From contig NZ_JHZA01000008.1 of the NCBI RefSeq assembly GCF_000621165.1, positions 186,001-250,000 of the forward strand: 64,000 nucleotides of DNA, written 5' to 3'. How positions within the stretch are numbered: position 1 is the stretch's first letter; each line of letters begins with the position of its first letter. The notes beneath the pieces were generated by a model. It ran no database searches and was not told the origin of the DNA. It saw only the letters and a list, made by a program, of their open reading frames with translations. A program made the translations under genes and the position numbers. The DNA comes from Enterovibrio calviensis DSM 14347. Its GTDB lineage: Bacteria; Pseudomonadota; Gammaproteobacteria; Enterobacterales; Vibrionaceae. Below, piece by piece: positions 1 through 9,897 of this stretch.

Positions 1-1
1 G

Positions 2-2083
2 TCGCCTCTCAACCAACTTTATGTGGCACCTGAACTCAATGAATTGAACACCAATGCCGAGTTAATGGATCAAACATGGATGCTTAACCTTGTTCGTATT
101 CCGTTTACGGAAGAAAGAGGGTTATGGCTAGCAAAAGCAATTCCAGAGCAACAGCTCATTGGCAGCGCATTGGAAGCAAAAAATAATCAAATCGTTATCA
201 GTGCGTTGGTGCTATTGCTCGGCACGCTGATGGTACTAGGCGCTTCAGCGCGAATCGCAAAACCACTGAAAGCCATCGGTAAAGAAACGCAGAAAATCAA
301 AAACCTAGATTTTGCCAACATCACGCTTCCAACCTCACCCATTGCAGAAGTCACCGCCTTGTCTGAGTCCATTGACGCCATGGCGGATACGATTAGCGGT
401 TTTCTCGACACACTGCACCGTGTATCCAATAGTTCCAACTTTGATGAACTGCTTAAAGATATTGTCTCCCACTGCCACCAAGCTTCAGGGGCCGATTACG
501 TATTAATGTGGACAACCTCGTCGGAGGATAACGATTCACGTTTATCACTCACGGCCAGTTACCCTGAGCAGGCAAACAAAACATCCATCAACTTCTCCAA
601 GCTACTCGCTGAATCACCACAAATGCTGAACGCGCTCTCTACACAGAAGTTCTTCAGCTTTAATCCTTCATCAACCGATGTTCAGCGCAATTTGCTTCCT
701 GCTGATCTAAAACGTGCTTGGGTACTGCCTCTTACTAACCGCGATAACAAAAACGTGGGGTATGTACTCCTTGGCTTCAATCAACACATCCCCGATCATC
801 AAGAAGAGAAAATTCATTTTATTACCCAATTCTTAGGGTTTGCTTCCCTCATCAAAGAAAACTGGGATCAGGTAGCGGCACAGAAACACCTGTTTAAATC
901 GTTTGTTGAGCTGATGGCATCCGCCATCGATACAAAATCGCCATATACAGGCGGACATTGCCAACGTGTTCCGGAACTCACCTTCATGCTCGCTGATGCA
1001 GTGAGCAAAGATACTCAGCATTTCCCTGATTTCTCTCTCAATGAACACAACCAAGAAGCACTGTATTTCGCCGCTTGGCTTCATGATTGCGGCAAAGTGA
1101 CGACACCTGAGTATGTGGTCGACAAAGCAACGAAACTCGAAACCATCTACAATCGCATTCACGAAGTACGAACGCGCTTCGAGGTACTCAAACGCGATGC
1201 GGAAATCAGCTATTGGAAGCAGCGTGTTGATGGAAAAGAAGTAGCAGCTTTGGATGCGTGGTTAAGCAATGAGAAAAAGACGCTTGATGACGACTTTGCC
1301 TTTATCGCCAAATGTAATCTTGGTGGTGAATTCATGGATACTAAGAACATTACACGTCTTGAAGAGATAGCTTCTCGCACCTGGTATCGCACCATTGATG
1401 ACGTACAAGGTTTGTCTTGGGAAGAAGAGAACCGCCGCAAACAACGCGGTGATATCGCACTTCCATCGAAAGAAAGCGTGCTTTCCGATTCTGTCGATCA
1501 TGAAATTCCGTGGTTGCCTCAACAACTCGAGACTTTCAAAGATTGGGAGTTTAAGCTTGCGGTTCCGAAGCTTCAGTACAATCGCGGTGAGTTGTACAAC
1601 CTTTCCATTCAACGCGGTACGCTCAATGACGAAGAGCGATTCATCATCAACGACCATATTATACAAACCATCAAAATGTTGCGGAAATTGCCATATCCTG
1701 AGCATTTGACTCGCGTGCCTGAGATTGCAGGGGGTCACCATGAGAAGCTCGATGGGAAAGGCTACCCCTATGGCTTAGATGACACCAACCTTTCTGTTGA
1801 TGCGCGTATCATGGCTATCGCCGACATCTTTGAAGCACTCACCGCCAGTGACCGTCCATACAAAAAAGCCAAAACACTGAGTGAAGCCCTCAAAATTCTG
1901 GCCTTTATGGCGAAAGACAAGCATGTCGATGCCAAGCTTTTCCGCCTCTTCATCGAGCAGAAAATCTACCTTCAATATGCTGAATCGTTCTTGCCCGCGT
2001 CTCAGACAGATACGGTTGACGAGCAGGCGCTTCTTGCAATCATTGCCCCCAAAGAAGCCGCTAAGCCCGCCGAGGTTTCTTAA
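2..2083 (+). CDS. HAMP/HD-GYP c-di-GMP phosphodiesterase, 5' end outside window
   Basis: The reading frame is open to the left edge, so only the C-terminal part (about 690 residues) is present. In order it shows the end of a periplasmic sensor region, a membrane segment (bases about 195-250), a HAMP-like linker, a GAF-like region, and a C-terminal HD-GYP domain. The metal and catalytic signatures HDCGK (from base 1082) and HHEKLDGKGYP (from base 1736) are intact. HD-GYP enzymes hydrolyse cyclic di-GMP at the inner face of the membrane. The two signatures lie about 217 residues apart, far more than the usual 60-70, because an extra segment of roughly 150 residues is inserted (see findings). 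A hairpin terminator follows. Function is confident at family level; the signal sensed is unknown. Confidence 0.88.
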   Translation, partial: SPLNQLYVAPELNELNTNAELMDQTWMLNLVRIPFTEERGLWLAKAIPEQQLIGSALEAKNNQIVISALVLLLGTLMVLGASARIAKPLKAIGKETQKIKNLDFANITLPTSPIAEVTALSESIDAMADTISGFLDTLHRVSNSSNFDELLKDIVSHCHQASGADYVLMWTTSSEDNDSRLSLTASYPEQANKTSINFSKLLAESPQMLNALSTQKFFSFNPSSTDVQRNLLPADLKRAWVLPLTNRDNKNVGYVLLGFNQHIPDHQEEKIHFITQFLGFASLIKENWDQVAAQKHLFKSFVELMASAIDTKSPYTGGHCQRVPELTFMLADAVSKDTQHFPDFSLNEHNQEALYFAAWLHDCGKVTTPEYVVDKATKLETIYNRIHEVRTRFEVLKRDAEISYWKQRVDGKEVAALDAWLSNEKKTLDDDFAFIAKCNLGGEFMDTKNITRLEEIASRTWYRTIDDVQGLSWEEENRRKQRGDIALPSKESVLSDSVDHEIPWLPQQLETFKDWEFKLAVPKLQYNRGELYNLSIQRGTLNDEERFIINDHIIQTIKMLRKLPYPEHLTRVPEIAGGHHEKLDGKGYPYGLDDTNLSVDARIMAIADIFEALTASDRPYKKAKTLSEALKILAFMAKDKHVDAKLFRLFIEQKIYLQYAESFLPASQTDTVDEQALLAIIAPKEAAKPAEVS

Positions 2084-2132
2084 TACCTTCGGTTGCCTAA
2101 ACGACTAGAACAGTTTTGGTTCAATAAACAAA

Positions 2133-2163
2133 AAGCCCCGACGTGATTACGCGGGGCTTCTTT
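2133..2163. terminator. Bidirectional rho-independent terminator
   Basis: An 8-bp GC-rich stem (AAGCCCCG / CGGGGCTT) is followed by a T-rich tract on the plus strand and has an A-rich flank that serves the minus strand. It lies between the convergent HD-GYP gene and motY. Confidence 0.8.
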
Positions 2164-2214
2164 ACATTCAGAGGGATAACTCTCGCTGAATCCAGCGTCT
2201 ACAGATTGTATCAA

Positions 2215-3102
2215 CTAGATAATGGTTCGCCCGAGAGAAATAACCACACGTCGGTTTTTGTTTCTGCCGATAGGGCTATCGTTATCAGCAATTGGTCGAC
2301 GTTCACCAAACGCCTCTACTTGAATTCGATCTTTCGGAAGACCTAAGGACATAAAGTACTCTTCAAGATTCTTCGCGCGAATCTCTGACATTCGCTGATT
2401 TGCCGCTTTCGCGCCGCGGCCATCCGTATAGGTCGCCATCAATACCAAATCAATATCAGGACTATAGCGAACAAACTCTGCGATTTGAGCCAACTTCGCC
2501 ATTGAAGGTTTGTTGAGATCATCGCCGTTGTCATTGTAATGCAGAACGGTAAAAGCAATATCTTCAAACGAATACGGTAACAAGCGAGAGACACAGCTAC
2601 TAAATTCATTGTATGGCTGTTGGAACGAAACGGCTGATAAGGCGACATCAACACGCTTTCCGCGGCTTTGCCACTCTTGGAAATTGAAGGTAGGGAACCG
2701 TCCACCTTCTAATTCGGCCAACATACCCCAAGCCGTTTGACCATCAACATACCCATCAAACTGCTTAAAGAATCTTAATCTATCAATGTATTCCGCTGCC
2801 TCACCCGGTCTCCAAACCGCAGGCATAGACACCAGTGATACATTTTCTGTTTTGCCCATGGGCCGGCGCATTTCTAGTTCAAAATCCAAATTGATTTTTT
2901 TGCTCGCACGCGAGGTAAACGTCGCCATGCCATAGTTTGGGATCATGTGTTCGATACGACATTCAATGGGTGTATCCACCGTAACTTGCCACAAAGACTC
3001 TGTCGGTTTTGCGCCATAGAATTTGCTTGCGTTAGCCGACATCGGCAACACACTTGCAGCAATGAAAAATGTCAGCAGTGGAGAGGAACTCACTCTCTTC
3101 AT
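2215..3102 (-). CDS. motY: Sodium-driven flagellar motor protein MotY
   Basis: The 295-residue protein starts with a Sec signal peptide ending near ANA-SK. An N-terminal MotY domain binds the basal-body T ring in characterised vibrios. The C-terminal OmpA-like peptidoglycan-binding domain (about residues 175-290) carries the signature [21 protein letters not shown] and ends in [12 protein letters not shown]. MotY anchors the PomA/PomB stator around the Na+-driven polar flagellar motor. The divergent neighbour is rnt, the arrangement known in Vibrio. A near-consensus sigma-28 promoter lies 46 bases upstream. The SD-like CAGGAA about 10 bases before the ATG supports the start. Confidence 0.93.
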   Translation of the reverse strand: MKRVSSSPLLTFFIAASVLPMSANASKFYGAKPTESLWQVTVDTPIECRIEHMIPNYGMATFTSRASKKINLDFELEMRRPMGKTENVSLVSMPAVWRPGEAAEYIDRLRFFKQFDGYVDGQTAWGMLAELEGGRFPTFNFQEWQSRGKRVDVALSAVSFQQPYNEFSSCVSRLLPYSFEDIAFTVLHYNDNGDDLNKPSMAKLAQIAEFVRYSPDIDLVLMATYTDGRGAKAANQRMSEIRAKNLEEYFMSLGLPKDRIQVEAFGERRPIADNDSPIGRNKNRRVVISLGRTII

Positions 3103-3147
3103 GGCAGGGCAGTTTCCTGTTTCTAATGGTGGATAACGCTATTTACC

Positions 3148-3174
3148 ATATCGGTCAGTGACGTCATATCTTTA
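3148..3174 (-). promoter_or_regulatory. Sigma-28 (FliA) promoter of motY
   Basis: On the minus strand TAAA is followed, after exactly 15 bases, by ACCGATAT. The flagellar sigma-28 consensus is TAAA-N15-GCCGATAA, so the -35 element matches fully and the -10 element at 6 of 8 positions. Transcription would start near base 3140, about 38 bases upstream of the motY start codon. Confidence 0.8.
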
Positions 3175-3269
3175 GTGTTTATTTTAATGCGGATGAGCCA
3201 AAGTAGAAAATGAAAATGCCCCGCGCTTCTGCCATAATGCACGCCTGATTTTTACTAGTTGCACGAGAC

Positions 3270-3953
3270 ATGACTCAAGAAACCAACCTTAACACGCTTA
3301 GAGCGCGATTCCGCGGATACTTTCCAGTTGTTATCGACGTAGAAACAGCCGGATTTAACTCGAACACCGACGCCTTGCTGGAAATTTGTGCCGTCACTTT
3401 AAAAATGGACGACGATGGTTGGTTGTCTCCTGATAAAACGATCCACTTTCATGTCGCCCCTTTTGAAGGCGCAAATCTTGTCAAAGAGGCGCTGGAATTT
3501 AACGGTATTCGTGACCCATTTAGCCCACTACGCGGTGCGGTTGACGAAGAACATGCGCTTAAAGAGATCTTCAAACTCATCAGAAAAGAGCAAAAAGCCT
3601 CAGGCTGTCAGCGCTCTATCATGGTCGCACATAATGCAACATTCGATCACAGCTTCGTCATGGCTGCAGCGGCACGCACACATCTAAAGCGTAATCCTTT
3701 CCACCCATTTGCAACTTTTGATACCGCAGCACTAAGCGGATTGGCGCTGGGTCAAACCGTTCTTGCCAAAGCATGTAAAACGGCGGGCATCGCCTTTGAT
3801 AACCGAGAAGCGCACTCGGCACTGTACGACACGGAACGTACTGCAGAATTGTTTTGTGAAATCGTGAACCGCTGGAAAAAACTTGGCGGCTGGCCCGTTC
3901 TTGAGGTTGAGGCTGATTCCGAGGCCGATTCAGAACACTCCGCAGAAGAATAA
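3270..3953 (+). CDS. rnt: Ribonuclease T
   Basis: A 227-residue DEDDh-family 3'-5' exoribonuclease that trims the 3' ends of tRNA and other stable RNAs. ExoI holds VIDVETAGF near residue 22, which contains the first Asp and Glu. ExoII holds the Asp in HNATFDH, and ExoIII the final pair in [13 protein letters not shown]. Basic residues of the substrate-binding type lie near the N terminus ([10 protein letters not shown]). The C terminus has a short acidic tail ([14 protein letters not shown]) that is not part of the core fold. The gene is divergent from motY, as in other vibrios, and appears monocistronic, with a weak hairpin downstream. Confidence 0.95.
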   Translation: MTQETNLNTLRARFRGYFPVVIDVETAGFNSNTDALLEICAVTLKMDDDGWLSPDKTIHFHVAPFEGANLVKEALEFNGIRDPFSPLRGAVDEEHALKEIFKLIRKEQKASGCQRSIMVAHNATFDHSFVMAAAARTHLKRNPFHPFATFDTAALSGLALGQTVLAKACKTAGIAFDNREAHSALYDTERTAELFCEIVNRWKKLGGWPVLEVEADSEADSEHSAEE

Positions 3954-3978
3954 TTCGAGCTCTACCTTAGACATTAAT

Positions 3979-4011
3979 GACGGTGCTGCTCAAGCGTTCA
4001 GGCAGCCCGTC
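3979..4011 (+). terminator. Possible terminator after rnt
   Basis: An imperfect stem pairs GACGGTGCTGC with GCAGCCCGTC and is followed by ACCTTTTC. The T tract is weak. The rest of the 277-base gap to the next gene contains only a short palindrome, listed separately. Confidence 0.4.
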
Positions 4012-4162
4012 ACCTTTTCAACTAAGACCTTCCTATATTAAGTGAAGACAACTCTCACCTTGGCTTAATGCATAAATATCCGGTTTGCTCTCCCTCAAAC
4101 TATTGATAACAAACCAGCTATATCTCAAGTCTGTGCCTATACTGCTTAAGACCAACCCGCTC

Positions 4163-4178
4163 ATGCACTAAAGTGCAT
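4163..4178. promoter_or_regulatory. 16-bp palindrome upstream of first fadL
   Basis: Perfect 7-bp arms ATGCACT / AGTGCAT flank a central AA, about 53 bases before the fadL start codon. The size and position suit a dimeric repressor or activator, but the sequence does not fit the FadR consensus. The regulator is unknown. Confidence 0.4.
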
Positions 4179-4230
4179 AATTTAGACGAGAAGCGGGAAC
4201 TTACAAGGCAGTGACAACGAGGCACAATAG

Positions 4231-5544
4231 ATGAAAACAACGACTCAACGTACTCTACTCGCAACCGCCGTCGCCTTAGCCGCTTTTCAAGCGCATGGTG
4301 CAGGCTTCCAGATCAGTGAACACTCTGCAAGTGGCTTAGGCCGCGCATTTGCAGGCGAAGCCGCCATTGCAGACAATGCAGCGGTTGCTGTACGCAACCC
4401 TGCTGCAATGACCATGTTTGATTCGGCTCAATTGTCAGGGGGTATTTCGTTTATCCAACCTGATGTGGATGGCAAGGTCAACACTGCCTCAGGTATTGAT
4501 ACGGGCAATCCCGCATTTAACGGGATGAGTTCAGATCACAAAGATGTTGCTCCAGATGCACTCGTTCCTTACTTGCACTACATCCGCCCAATTGATGAAA
4601 AATTGGCTATTGGCTTTTCTACTTTTTCAAACTTTGGTTTATCAACAGAGTATCCTACTGACTCAGTCGCAGGTTCCATTGCGGGCCAAACAGAACTCAC
4701 CACTGTAGATTTCAATCTCAATATGGCTTACAAAATTGCGCCACAATGGAGCTTAGGCTTCGGATTGAACGCAGTTTACGCTGAAGCGGAGCTAAATAGA
4801 CAAGCTGGCGCTGCGCTAACAACACTAGATGATGTAGCTACATATCTAACATCGCCAACTGACAGTGTCGCTCATCTCGAGGGAGATGGTTGGGGTTTTG
4901 GTTGGAACGTAGGTGCACTTTGGGAAATTGATGACAACAATCGCTTAGGTCTCGGTTATCGTTCTCAAGTTGATATTACTTTAGAAGGTGATTATAGCGG
5001 CATTTCAACGGCCTTAACAAAGCCACAACAAACCGTTGCCGGAGAACTTGAACTCAATCTTCCAGACATTTTGGAAATCTCCGGTTTTCACAAACTAAAC
5101 CAAAGCTGGGCATTCCACTATAGCGCGATGAGAATCGGCTGGAGTAGTTTCGAAGAACTAAAGGCGACAGGTTCTGATTGTACAAATTGGACGGTTTCTC
5201 CCGCTCAACCGGGAGAGTGTTTGCAGAAAGATGAAAAATGGGAAGATAGCTGGCGATATGCAGTTGGTACGACACATTACCTAAACAATGAATGGACTCT
5301 TAGAGCGGGCGTTGCCTACGATGAAAGCCCGGTGGAAGAAGAATACCGAACTCTCAGCATTCCAGACACTGACCGCACTTGGTATAGCATTGGAGCCACT
5401 TATGCGACTTCTGACATTTTGACTATTGACGCAGGCTTTGCTTACCTTAGCGGTGATAGCGTAACTGGATCTGAAGATGGCTTCACATTCGAAGCTGGCG
5501 GTGATGCTTACATCTTCTCTATTGGCGCAAATTATACGTTCTAA
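4231..5544 (+). CDS. fadL: FadL-family outer-membrane long-chain fatty acid channel (copy 1)
   Basis: A 437-residue protein with a signal peptide (cleavage after AHG). The mature N terminus begins AGFQISEHSASGLGRAFAGE, the hallmark of FadL, whose N-terminal hatch plugs the barrel and binds ligand. It contains the conserved NPAAM motif and ends in aromatic-terminated beta strands (IFSIGANYTF), as expected for BamA-assembled outer-membrane proteins. The role is passive uptake of long-chain fatty acids or other hydrophobic compounds across the outer membrane. A close paralogue follows about 440 bases downstream, and a strong terminator separates them, so this copy has its own transcription unit. 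The exact substrate cannot be read from sequence. Confidence 0.88.
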   Translation: MKTTTQRTLLATAVALAAFQAHGAGFQISEHSASGLGRAFAGEAAIADNAAVAVRNPAAMTMFDSAQLSGGISFIQPDVDGKVNTASGIDTGNPAFNGMSSDHKDVAPDALVPYLHYIRPIDEKLAIGFSTFSNFGLSTEYPTDSVAGSIAGQTELTTVDFNLNMAYKIAPQWSLGFGLNAVYAEAELNRQAGAALTTLDDVATYLTSPTDSVAHLEGDGWGFGWNVGALWEIDDNNRLGLGYRSQVDITLEGDYSGISTALTKPQQTVAGELELNLPDILEISGFHKLNQSWAFHYSAMRIGWSSFEELKATGSDCTNWTVSPAQPGECLQKDEKWEDSWRYAVGTTHYLNNEWTLRAGVAYDESPVEEEYRTLSIPDTDRTWYSIGATYATSDILTIDAGFAYLSGDSVTGSEDGFTFEAGGDAYIFSIGANYTF

Positions 5545-5564
5545 CCACTTGTTTCATATATAAG

Positions 5565-5594
5565 AAAAGCCGACGATTACGCGTCGGCTTTTTT
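5565..5594 (+). terminator. Rho-independent terminator after fadL copy 1
   Basis: The stem AAAAGCCGACG / CGTCGGCTTTT with a short loop is followed by a run of T. The remainder of the gap to 5988 is AT-rich and holds a FadR-like site; I see no gene in it. Confidence 0.9.
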
Positions 5595-5869
5595 GTTATA
5601 TATCACAAAAGTGAAATGTTGCTTTCGCCCAATGTGACTCCCAAAAGCACACTCTTTTCATCCTTTCAAACACACGTTCATTTATCACCCAAATCATTTC
5701 TAATTGTAAACGCCTAATAGCAAAGCGTGCAGAGGTGCGGGTTTTCAATTAGTGCTTTTACTTAAAACACAAGTTTTAAAACACAACCTAATCTTCCTCC
5801 TCATTCCCTACCATCATCGAAATTAACAGGTATTTAACATTTTTCAACAACGTGACATATTAATGAATG

Positions 5870-5886
5870 TAATGATCCGACCAGAT
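5870..5886. promoter_or_regulatory. FadR-like operator upstream of fadL copy 2 and volA
   Basis: TAATGATCCGACCAGAT matches the published FadR consensus (ANCTGGTCNGACCNGNT) at 11 of its 14 specified positions, including the complete right half GACCNGNT. It ends about 100 bases before the fadL start codon, so it could overlap or follow the promoter. The fadR gene lies in this same window. Confidence 0.6.
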
Positions 5887-5988
5887 TGGATTGAGGCTTG
5901 CTTTAAGCTGTAATGTTTTTTCAAACCACTGAAAATAATGGACTTTAGTTTACTAATAACTAAAAGCTCAATTTGGATGAGAGGCTGT

Positions 5989-7236
5989 ATGTCAAAAAAA
6001 CTATCAAGAAGCGCGATAGCCATCGCTGTCGCATTATGTGCTCCTAGTGCGTGGAGTGCGGGTTTTCAGGTTTCCGAACATTCGGCTAGCGGCTTAGGTC
6101 GAGCCTATGCAGGTGAAGCAGCCATGGCTGACAATGCATCCGTCATGGCGCGTAACCCAGCTTCAATGTCATTGCTTACTGAGACACAAATATCTGGTGC
6201 TCTTCACATCATCAACCCAGAAATTGATATCACCGACAATGCAAACGGCCAAAAAGCATCTGATGTCGCGCCTATCCAAGTTGTTCCCGCATCATATTAT
6301 GTAAACCCTCTTGACGATAAGTGGGCGTTTGGTCTTGGCCTTTACACCACTTACGGTGTCGGAACTGATTATCCTGACGCTTTCAACGCAGGTGATTTGG
6401 CAGGCGACACTTCTTTGGTTTCCGTCAATTTCAATCCTGCCGCATCTTACAGAATTAATGAAAAATTCAGTATTGGTGCAGGCCTTAACATTGTTTACGC
6501 CATGGCTGAGCTAAATCGTCACTACGGCATTTCCTCTGTGGCGGTATCGAACGATTTCAGCGATAAGCTTATCAGCATGGAAGGCGACACTTGGGGATTC
6601 GGCTGGAATGCTGGCGCCGTTTATGAACTTAATGAAAATCACCGTTTTGGTTTCGCTTATCGCTCACAAATCGACCTTGAATTTAATGGCGATTTTACTG
6701 ACTACTCTGGAAACATTATTCCTGGTGGCGGTGAAACTGGCGGTGACCTTGACGTTCCGCTTCCTGCCATCGCCGAGATTTCTGGCTTCCACCAGCTCAA
6801 TCAAACATGGGCTGTTCATTACAGCGTCATGTGGTCACAGTGGAGCGAATTTACTGAGTTGAAAGCAACAGGTTCAGGTTGTTCAAAAACAAATGGTATT
6901 TGTTTCCAAAAAGATGAGAAATATGACGATGCCTTCCGTTATTCGATTGGCACAACATACACTCTCGACAGTCAATGGACCTTGCGCACAGGCTTTGCAT
7001 TTGACGAACAAGCAGGCAAATCCACGCTAAGTATCCCTGATACTGATCGCTACTGGTTCTCGGGTGGCGCGACCTATCAATATAGCCCTTCAATGTCCTT
7101 CGACGCTGGTTTGACCTACATCCGCAGTAGTTCTAGCACCTTCAATGAATCAAGCAGCATTTCAGGCATCGATTACGAGTTCGCAGGTAAAGGCGCAGCC
7201 TACCTTGCAGCAGTTCAAGCTAACTACACCTTTTAA
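5989..7236 (+). CDS. fadL: FadL-family outer-membrane channel (copy 2), beside volA
   Basis: The chosen start (MSKKLSRSAIAIAVALCAPS) gives a normal signal peptide cleaved at WSA-GF; an in-frame ATG at 5938 would add 17 residues ahead of the signal and is disfavoured. The 415-residue product has the FadL N-terminal signature GFQVSEHSASGLGRAYAGE, the NPASM motif and a terminal F (VQANYTF). It resembles copy 1 throughout but differs in loops. The volA lipase gene starts 20 bases after its stop, so the two are probably one operon. The lipase would release fatty acids at the cell surface and this channel would import them. Confidence 0.9.
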   Translation: MSKKLSRSAIAIAVALCAPSAWSAGFQVSEHSASGLGRAYAGEAAMADNASVMARNPASMSLLTETQISGALHIINPEIDITDNANGQKASDVAPIQVVPASYYVNPLDDKWAFGLGLYTTYGVGTDYPDAFNAGDLAGDTSLVSVNFNPAASYRINEKFSIGAGLNIVYAMAELNRHYGISSVAVSNDFSDKLISMEGDTWGFGWNAGAVYELNENHRFGFAYRSQIDLEFNGDFTDYSGNIIPGGGETGGDLDVPLPAIAEISGFHQLNQTWAVHYSVMWSQWSEFTELKATGSGCSKTNGICFQKDEKYDDAFRYSIGTTYTLDSQWTLRTGFAFDEQAGKSTLSIPDTDRYWFSGGATYQYSPSMSFDAGLTYIRSSSSTFNESSSISGIDYEFAGKGAAYLAAVQANYTF

Positions 7237-7255
7237 CATCAGTCGAGGGAGATGA

Positions 7256-9670
7256 ATGATGTATCTAAAATTAAACACAAATAAAACCCGACTCGCCTTG
7301 ATGTTATCTGCCGCTATTGGGCTAACAGCATGTGGTGGCGACGCCGAATTGAGCGGCAATACCGAATCTGGTGTTTTTGAGGAAGCTTATATTCAAGAAA
7401 GCCTCAAAGCGCCAACCAAAATCAGCTTTAACCTTTCGGGTAGCGATGCAGCCATTCCGGGGCCAAGCTTTCTGCTTATGGATACCAACGACGGTACGTT
7501 GAACATCCCAACCAGCGATGCCAGTGCGAACAGCGCAAGTCTAAGTTCCGGTAACCGCGCGGCGCTTGCTGCCAATCTGGCAGACCCAGCTGCAGCGATG
7601 AATACAATGGATGGGTGGCCAGTTTCTATGCCCATCATCATGGGCTTTGACGGTGCAGGATTGGCTGATGGCACACTGACATCCGGCGTCGTTATTGCTC
7701 AGTTAACCGAAGGCTTAACGGGCTCTCCAAGCCTTAAAAAATTACTGGTGAATGGCACGGATTACCAAGTCATTTCTGATGCAGAAGGCGATCGCTTGAT
7801 TGTTCAATTTGCTGACTCGCTAGCAGAGAAAGGTGAGTACATCATTGCGCTCACGAACGATTTAGCAGACGCCAACGGCGATACGCTCGGCATGTCATCC
7901 TCGTATGCAACGCTAGTGACAAACTCGAGCACCATTGTTAGTGACTCCATCGCAACAGCCGCCACGGTCACAAAAGGTATCAATGCTATCTTTGCTCAGC
8001 TGGGAACTGCGAATGAGAGCATCATTTACAGTTCTTGGTTTACCACACAGTCTGTCGGCGACACACTATATGCAACCAAAGCAGCGATTGCGACGGGCGC
8101 AGGTTTGGGTGACTTTGACGCTATCTGGAAAGACTCTGCTAACCCCAATGATGTCAGCATGACTGGTGCATATTTCATGTCCGTTCCCACGTCGGGTCAG
8201 GACTATGCCGCGGCATTACCGGCAGACACCAACTTCGCTTCCTATGTTGAAACAAATAACGGAAGCGACGCGGCAGCTTTGGTTGCAGCTTACTCAGCAG
8301 GTACAGTGACCGTTTCAAAAGGTACCGTATCGCTGCCTTACTTTTTGGAAAAAGACGCGTCCACATGGAACACAACACCGTTTGAATCCGGTATGCCAAG
8401 CTTGGCAATGGTATCCAATGTACTCAATGGTGATAATGCAGATGACGCTTCTGCAATAGGTCAGCAATTGGTTGCTGCCGGTGTTGATCTCAACACATTG
8501 GCGACAGACCCTGCTGAGCAGCTTAAGCTTGTTGGTCTAACATTGACCAAAGCTGACGGCTCACAGCTCGATTCTGAGCGAGTAATTACTCGCTATAACC
8601 CTGTGCCGCAAGTGAAGTCTCTGGAAAGTGTGCCGTTTATTCTTTTCACCCCAACAACGCTCGTGGGTTCTCCGGGCACCATGGAACTGGTGATCTACCA
8701 ACACGGTATTACGTCAGCCAAAGAAAGTGCGTATGCCTTTGCTGCAAATGTTATTAATGGCGCGAAAGCTTTCACCAAAGACATTGCGGTTATTGCTATC
8801 GATCAGCCGTTGCACGGCGAGCGAAGCTTAGATGCAACACGCTCAGCCAACGAAGATCCAACTGCGTTCTTGAATTTGACTTACCTACCTGTAGGTCGTG
8901 ACAACTTAAGACAAAGCATGCTAGACAACATGGGGTTAAGGGCAGCAGCATCAATTACGCAATCTGTTACTGCATTCACCGGCACACCTTTAGCGTCTTT
9001 AGCTAACACGGCAGTGACAAACCCATCACTGTTTGGTCACTCACTCGGCGGAATCACTGGGTTTGGTACAGTCGCCATGGCGAACAGTACCATTGACGAT
9101 GTGGCGGGCGACGCCATATTCAAATTCTCACGTGTTGCCGCGGCCAATACCGGCGGTCAAATCGCCAACTTGTTGTTAGGATCAAACACATTTGGCCCTG
9201 ATATTATTGCTCAGGTCACGAGTGGTACTACAGACGCAACTAAGGCCGCTTCCCTTGTTAGCCAGTTCGCTTACGCTGCACAAACGGTTATTGATTCCGT
9301 CGACTCATTCAACTTGGTTGGTGAAAATGACATCAATGACACTAACGTGTTGGACGGATTGCCTATTTATATGCAACAAGTGAAAAATGACGCAACAGTG
9401 CCAAACACGGTGACTGACGCTCCATTTGCGGGTACTGAGCCGTTGGCCGCTAAACTTCAGTTGACCACTGTTGACAGCGCGTCACAAACGACAAGCAATG
9501 GGAGAAACTTCACGAAGTTCAGTGATGGTGGCAAACACAGTACTGTGATTTCACCTCAAGAAAGCAATTTCAGCGACCTTGGTCATACGACTGAAATGCA
9601 AAGCCAACTGATTCAGTTCCTGACAGGCTCTAGCGATTACGCAGTGAGTGACACCAGCGTTCTGGAATAA
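7256..9670 (+). CDS. volA: VolA-type surface lipoprotein (lyso)phospholipase
   Basis: An 804-residue lipoprotein. The lipobox LTAC places the acylated Cys at residue 26. The C-terminal half is an alpha/beta-hydrolase: an oxyanion segment (YQHGIT), the nucleophile elbow GHSLGG with Ser596, a probable acid Asp712 and a probable His761 in GGKHST. The N-terminal half is an extended region of a kind seen in the family. VolA of Vibrio cholerae is surface-exposed and cleaves lysophosphatidylcholine, feeding fatty acids to the adjacent FadL; the same gene order here supports that role. The acid and His assignments are inferred from spacing. An SD (GAGGGA) precedes two adjacent ATGs, either of which could start translation. 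Confidence 0.88.
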   Translation: MMYLKLNTNKTRLALMLSAAIGLTACGGDAELSGNTESGVFEEAYIQESLKAPTKISFNLSGSDAAIPGPSFLLMDTNDGTLNIPTSDASANSASLSSGNRAALAANLADPAAAMNTMDGWPVSMPIIMGFDGAGLADGTLTSGVVIAQLTEGLTGSPSLKKLLVNGTDYQVISDAEGDRLIVQFADSLAEKGEYIIALTNDLADANGDTLGMSSSYATLVTNSSTIVSDSIATAATVTKGINAIFAQLGTANESIIYSSWFTTQSVGDTLYATKAAIATGAGLGDFDAIWKDSANPNDVSMTGAYFMSVPTSGQDYAAALPADTNFASYVETNNGSDAAALVAAYSAGTVTVSKGTVSLPYFLEKDASTWNTTPFESGMPSLAMVSNVLNGDNADDASAIGQQLVAAGVDLNTLATDPAEQLKLVGLTLTKADGSQLDSERVITRYNPVPQVKSLESVPFILFTPTTLVGSPGTMELVIYQHGITSAKESAYAFAANVINGAKAFTKDIAVIAIDQPLHGERSLDATRSANEDPTAFLNLTYLPVGRDNLRQSMLDNMGLRAAASITQSVTAFTGTPLASLANTAVTNPSLFGHSLGGITGFGTVAMANSTIDDVAGDAIFKFSRVAAANTGGQIANLLLGSNTFGPDIIAQVTSGTTDATKAASLVSQFAYAAQTVIDSVDSFNLVGENDINDTNVLDGLPIYMQQVKNDATVPNTVTDAPFAGTEPLAAKLQLTTVDSASQTTSNGRNFTKFSDGGKHSTVISPQESNFSDLGHTTEMQSQLIQFLTGSSDYAVSDTSVLE

Positions 9671-9690
9671 CCCCTCAAAACTTCCCCCGA

Positions 9691-9714
9691 AGGCCAGCAC
9701 TCGCTGGCCTTTTT
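9691..9714 (+). terminator. Terminator after volA
   Basis: Perfect 8-bp stem AGGCCAGC / GCTGGCCT with a 4-base loop, followed by a T tract. Confidence 0.9.
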
Positions 9715-9897
9715 CTTTATTTTTCCCTTAGCTACAAATTCCTCTCGACAACGCTAAAAAAAAAAGCAAACTGTGATCTTTGCAAGGTGATACTCAAGCT
9801 ACGTCTTAGCTCATCAGGGATGACGAGGTGGTTTGGGCATACACATTTTGGACAACTTTTTTGCCCGTTTTGGGCACAGAGAAGTAGGGAAAAACTC

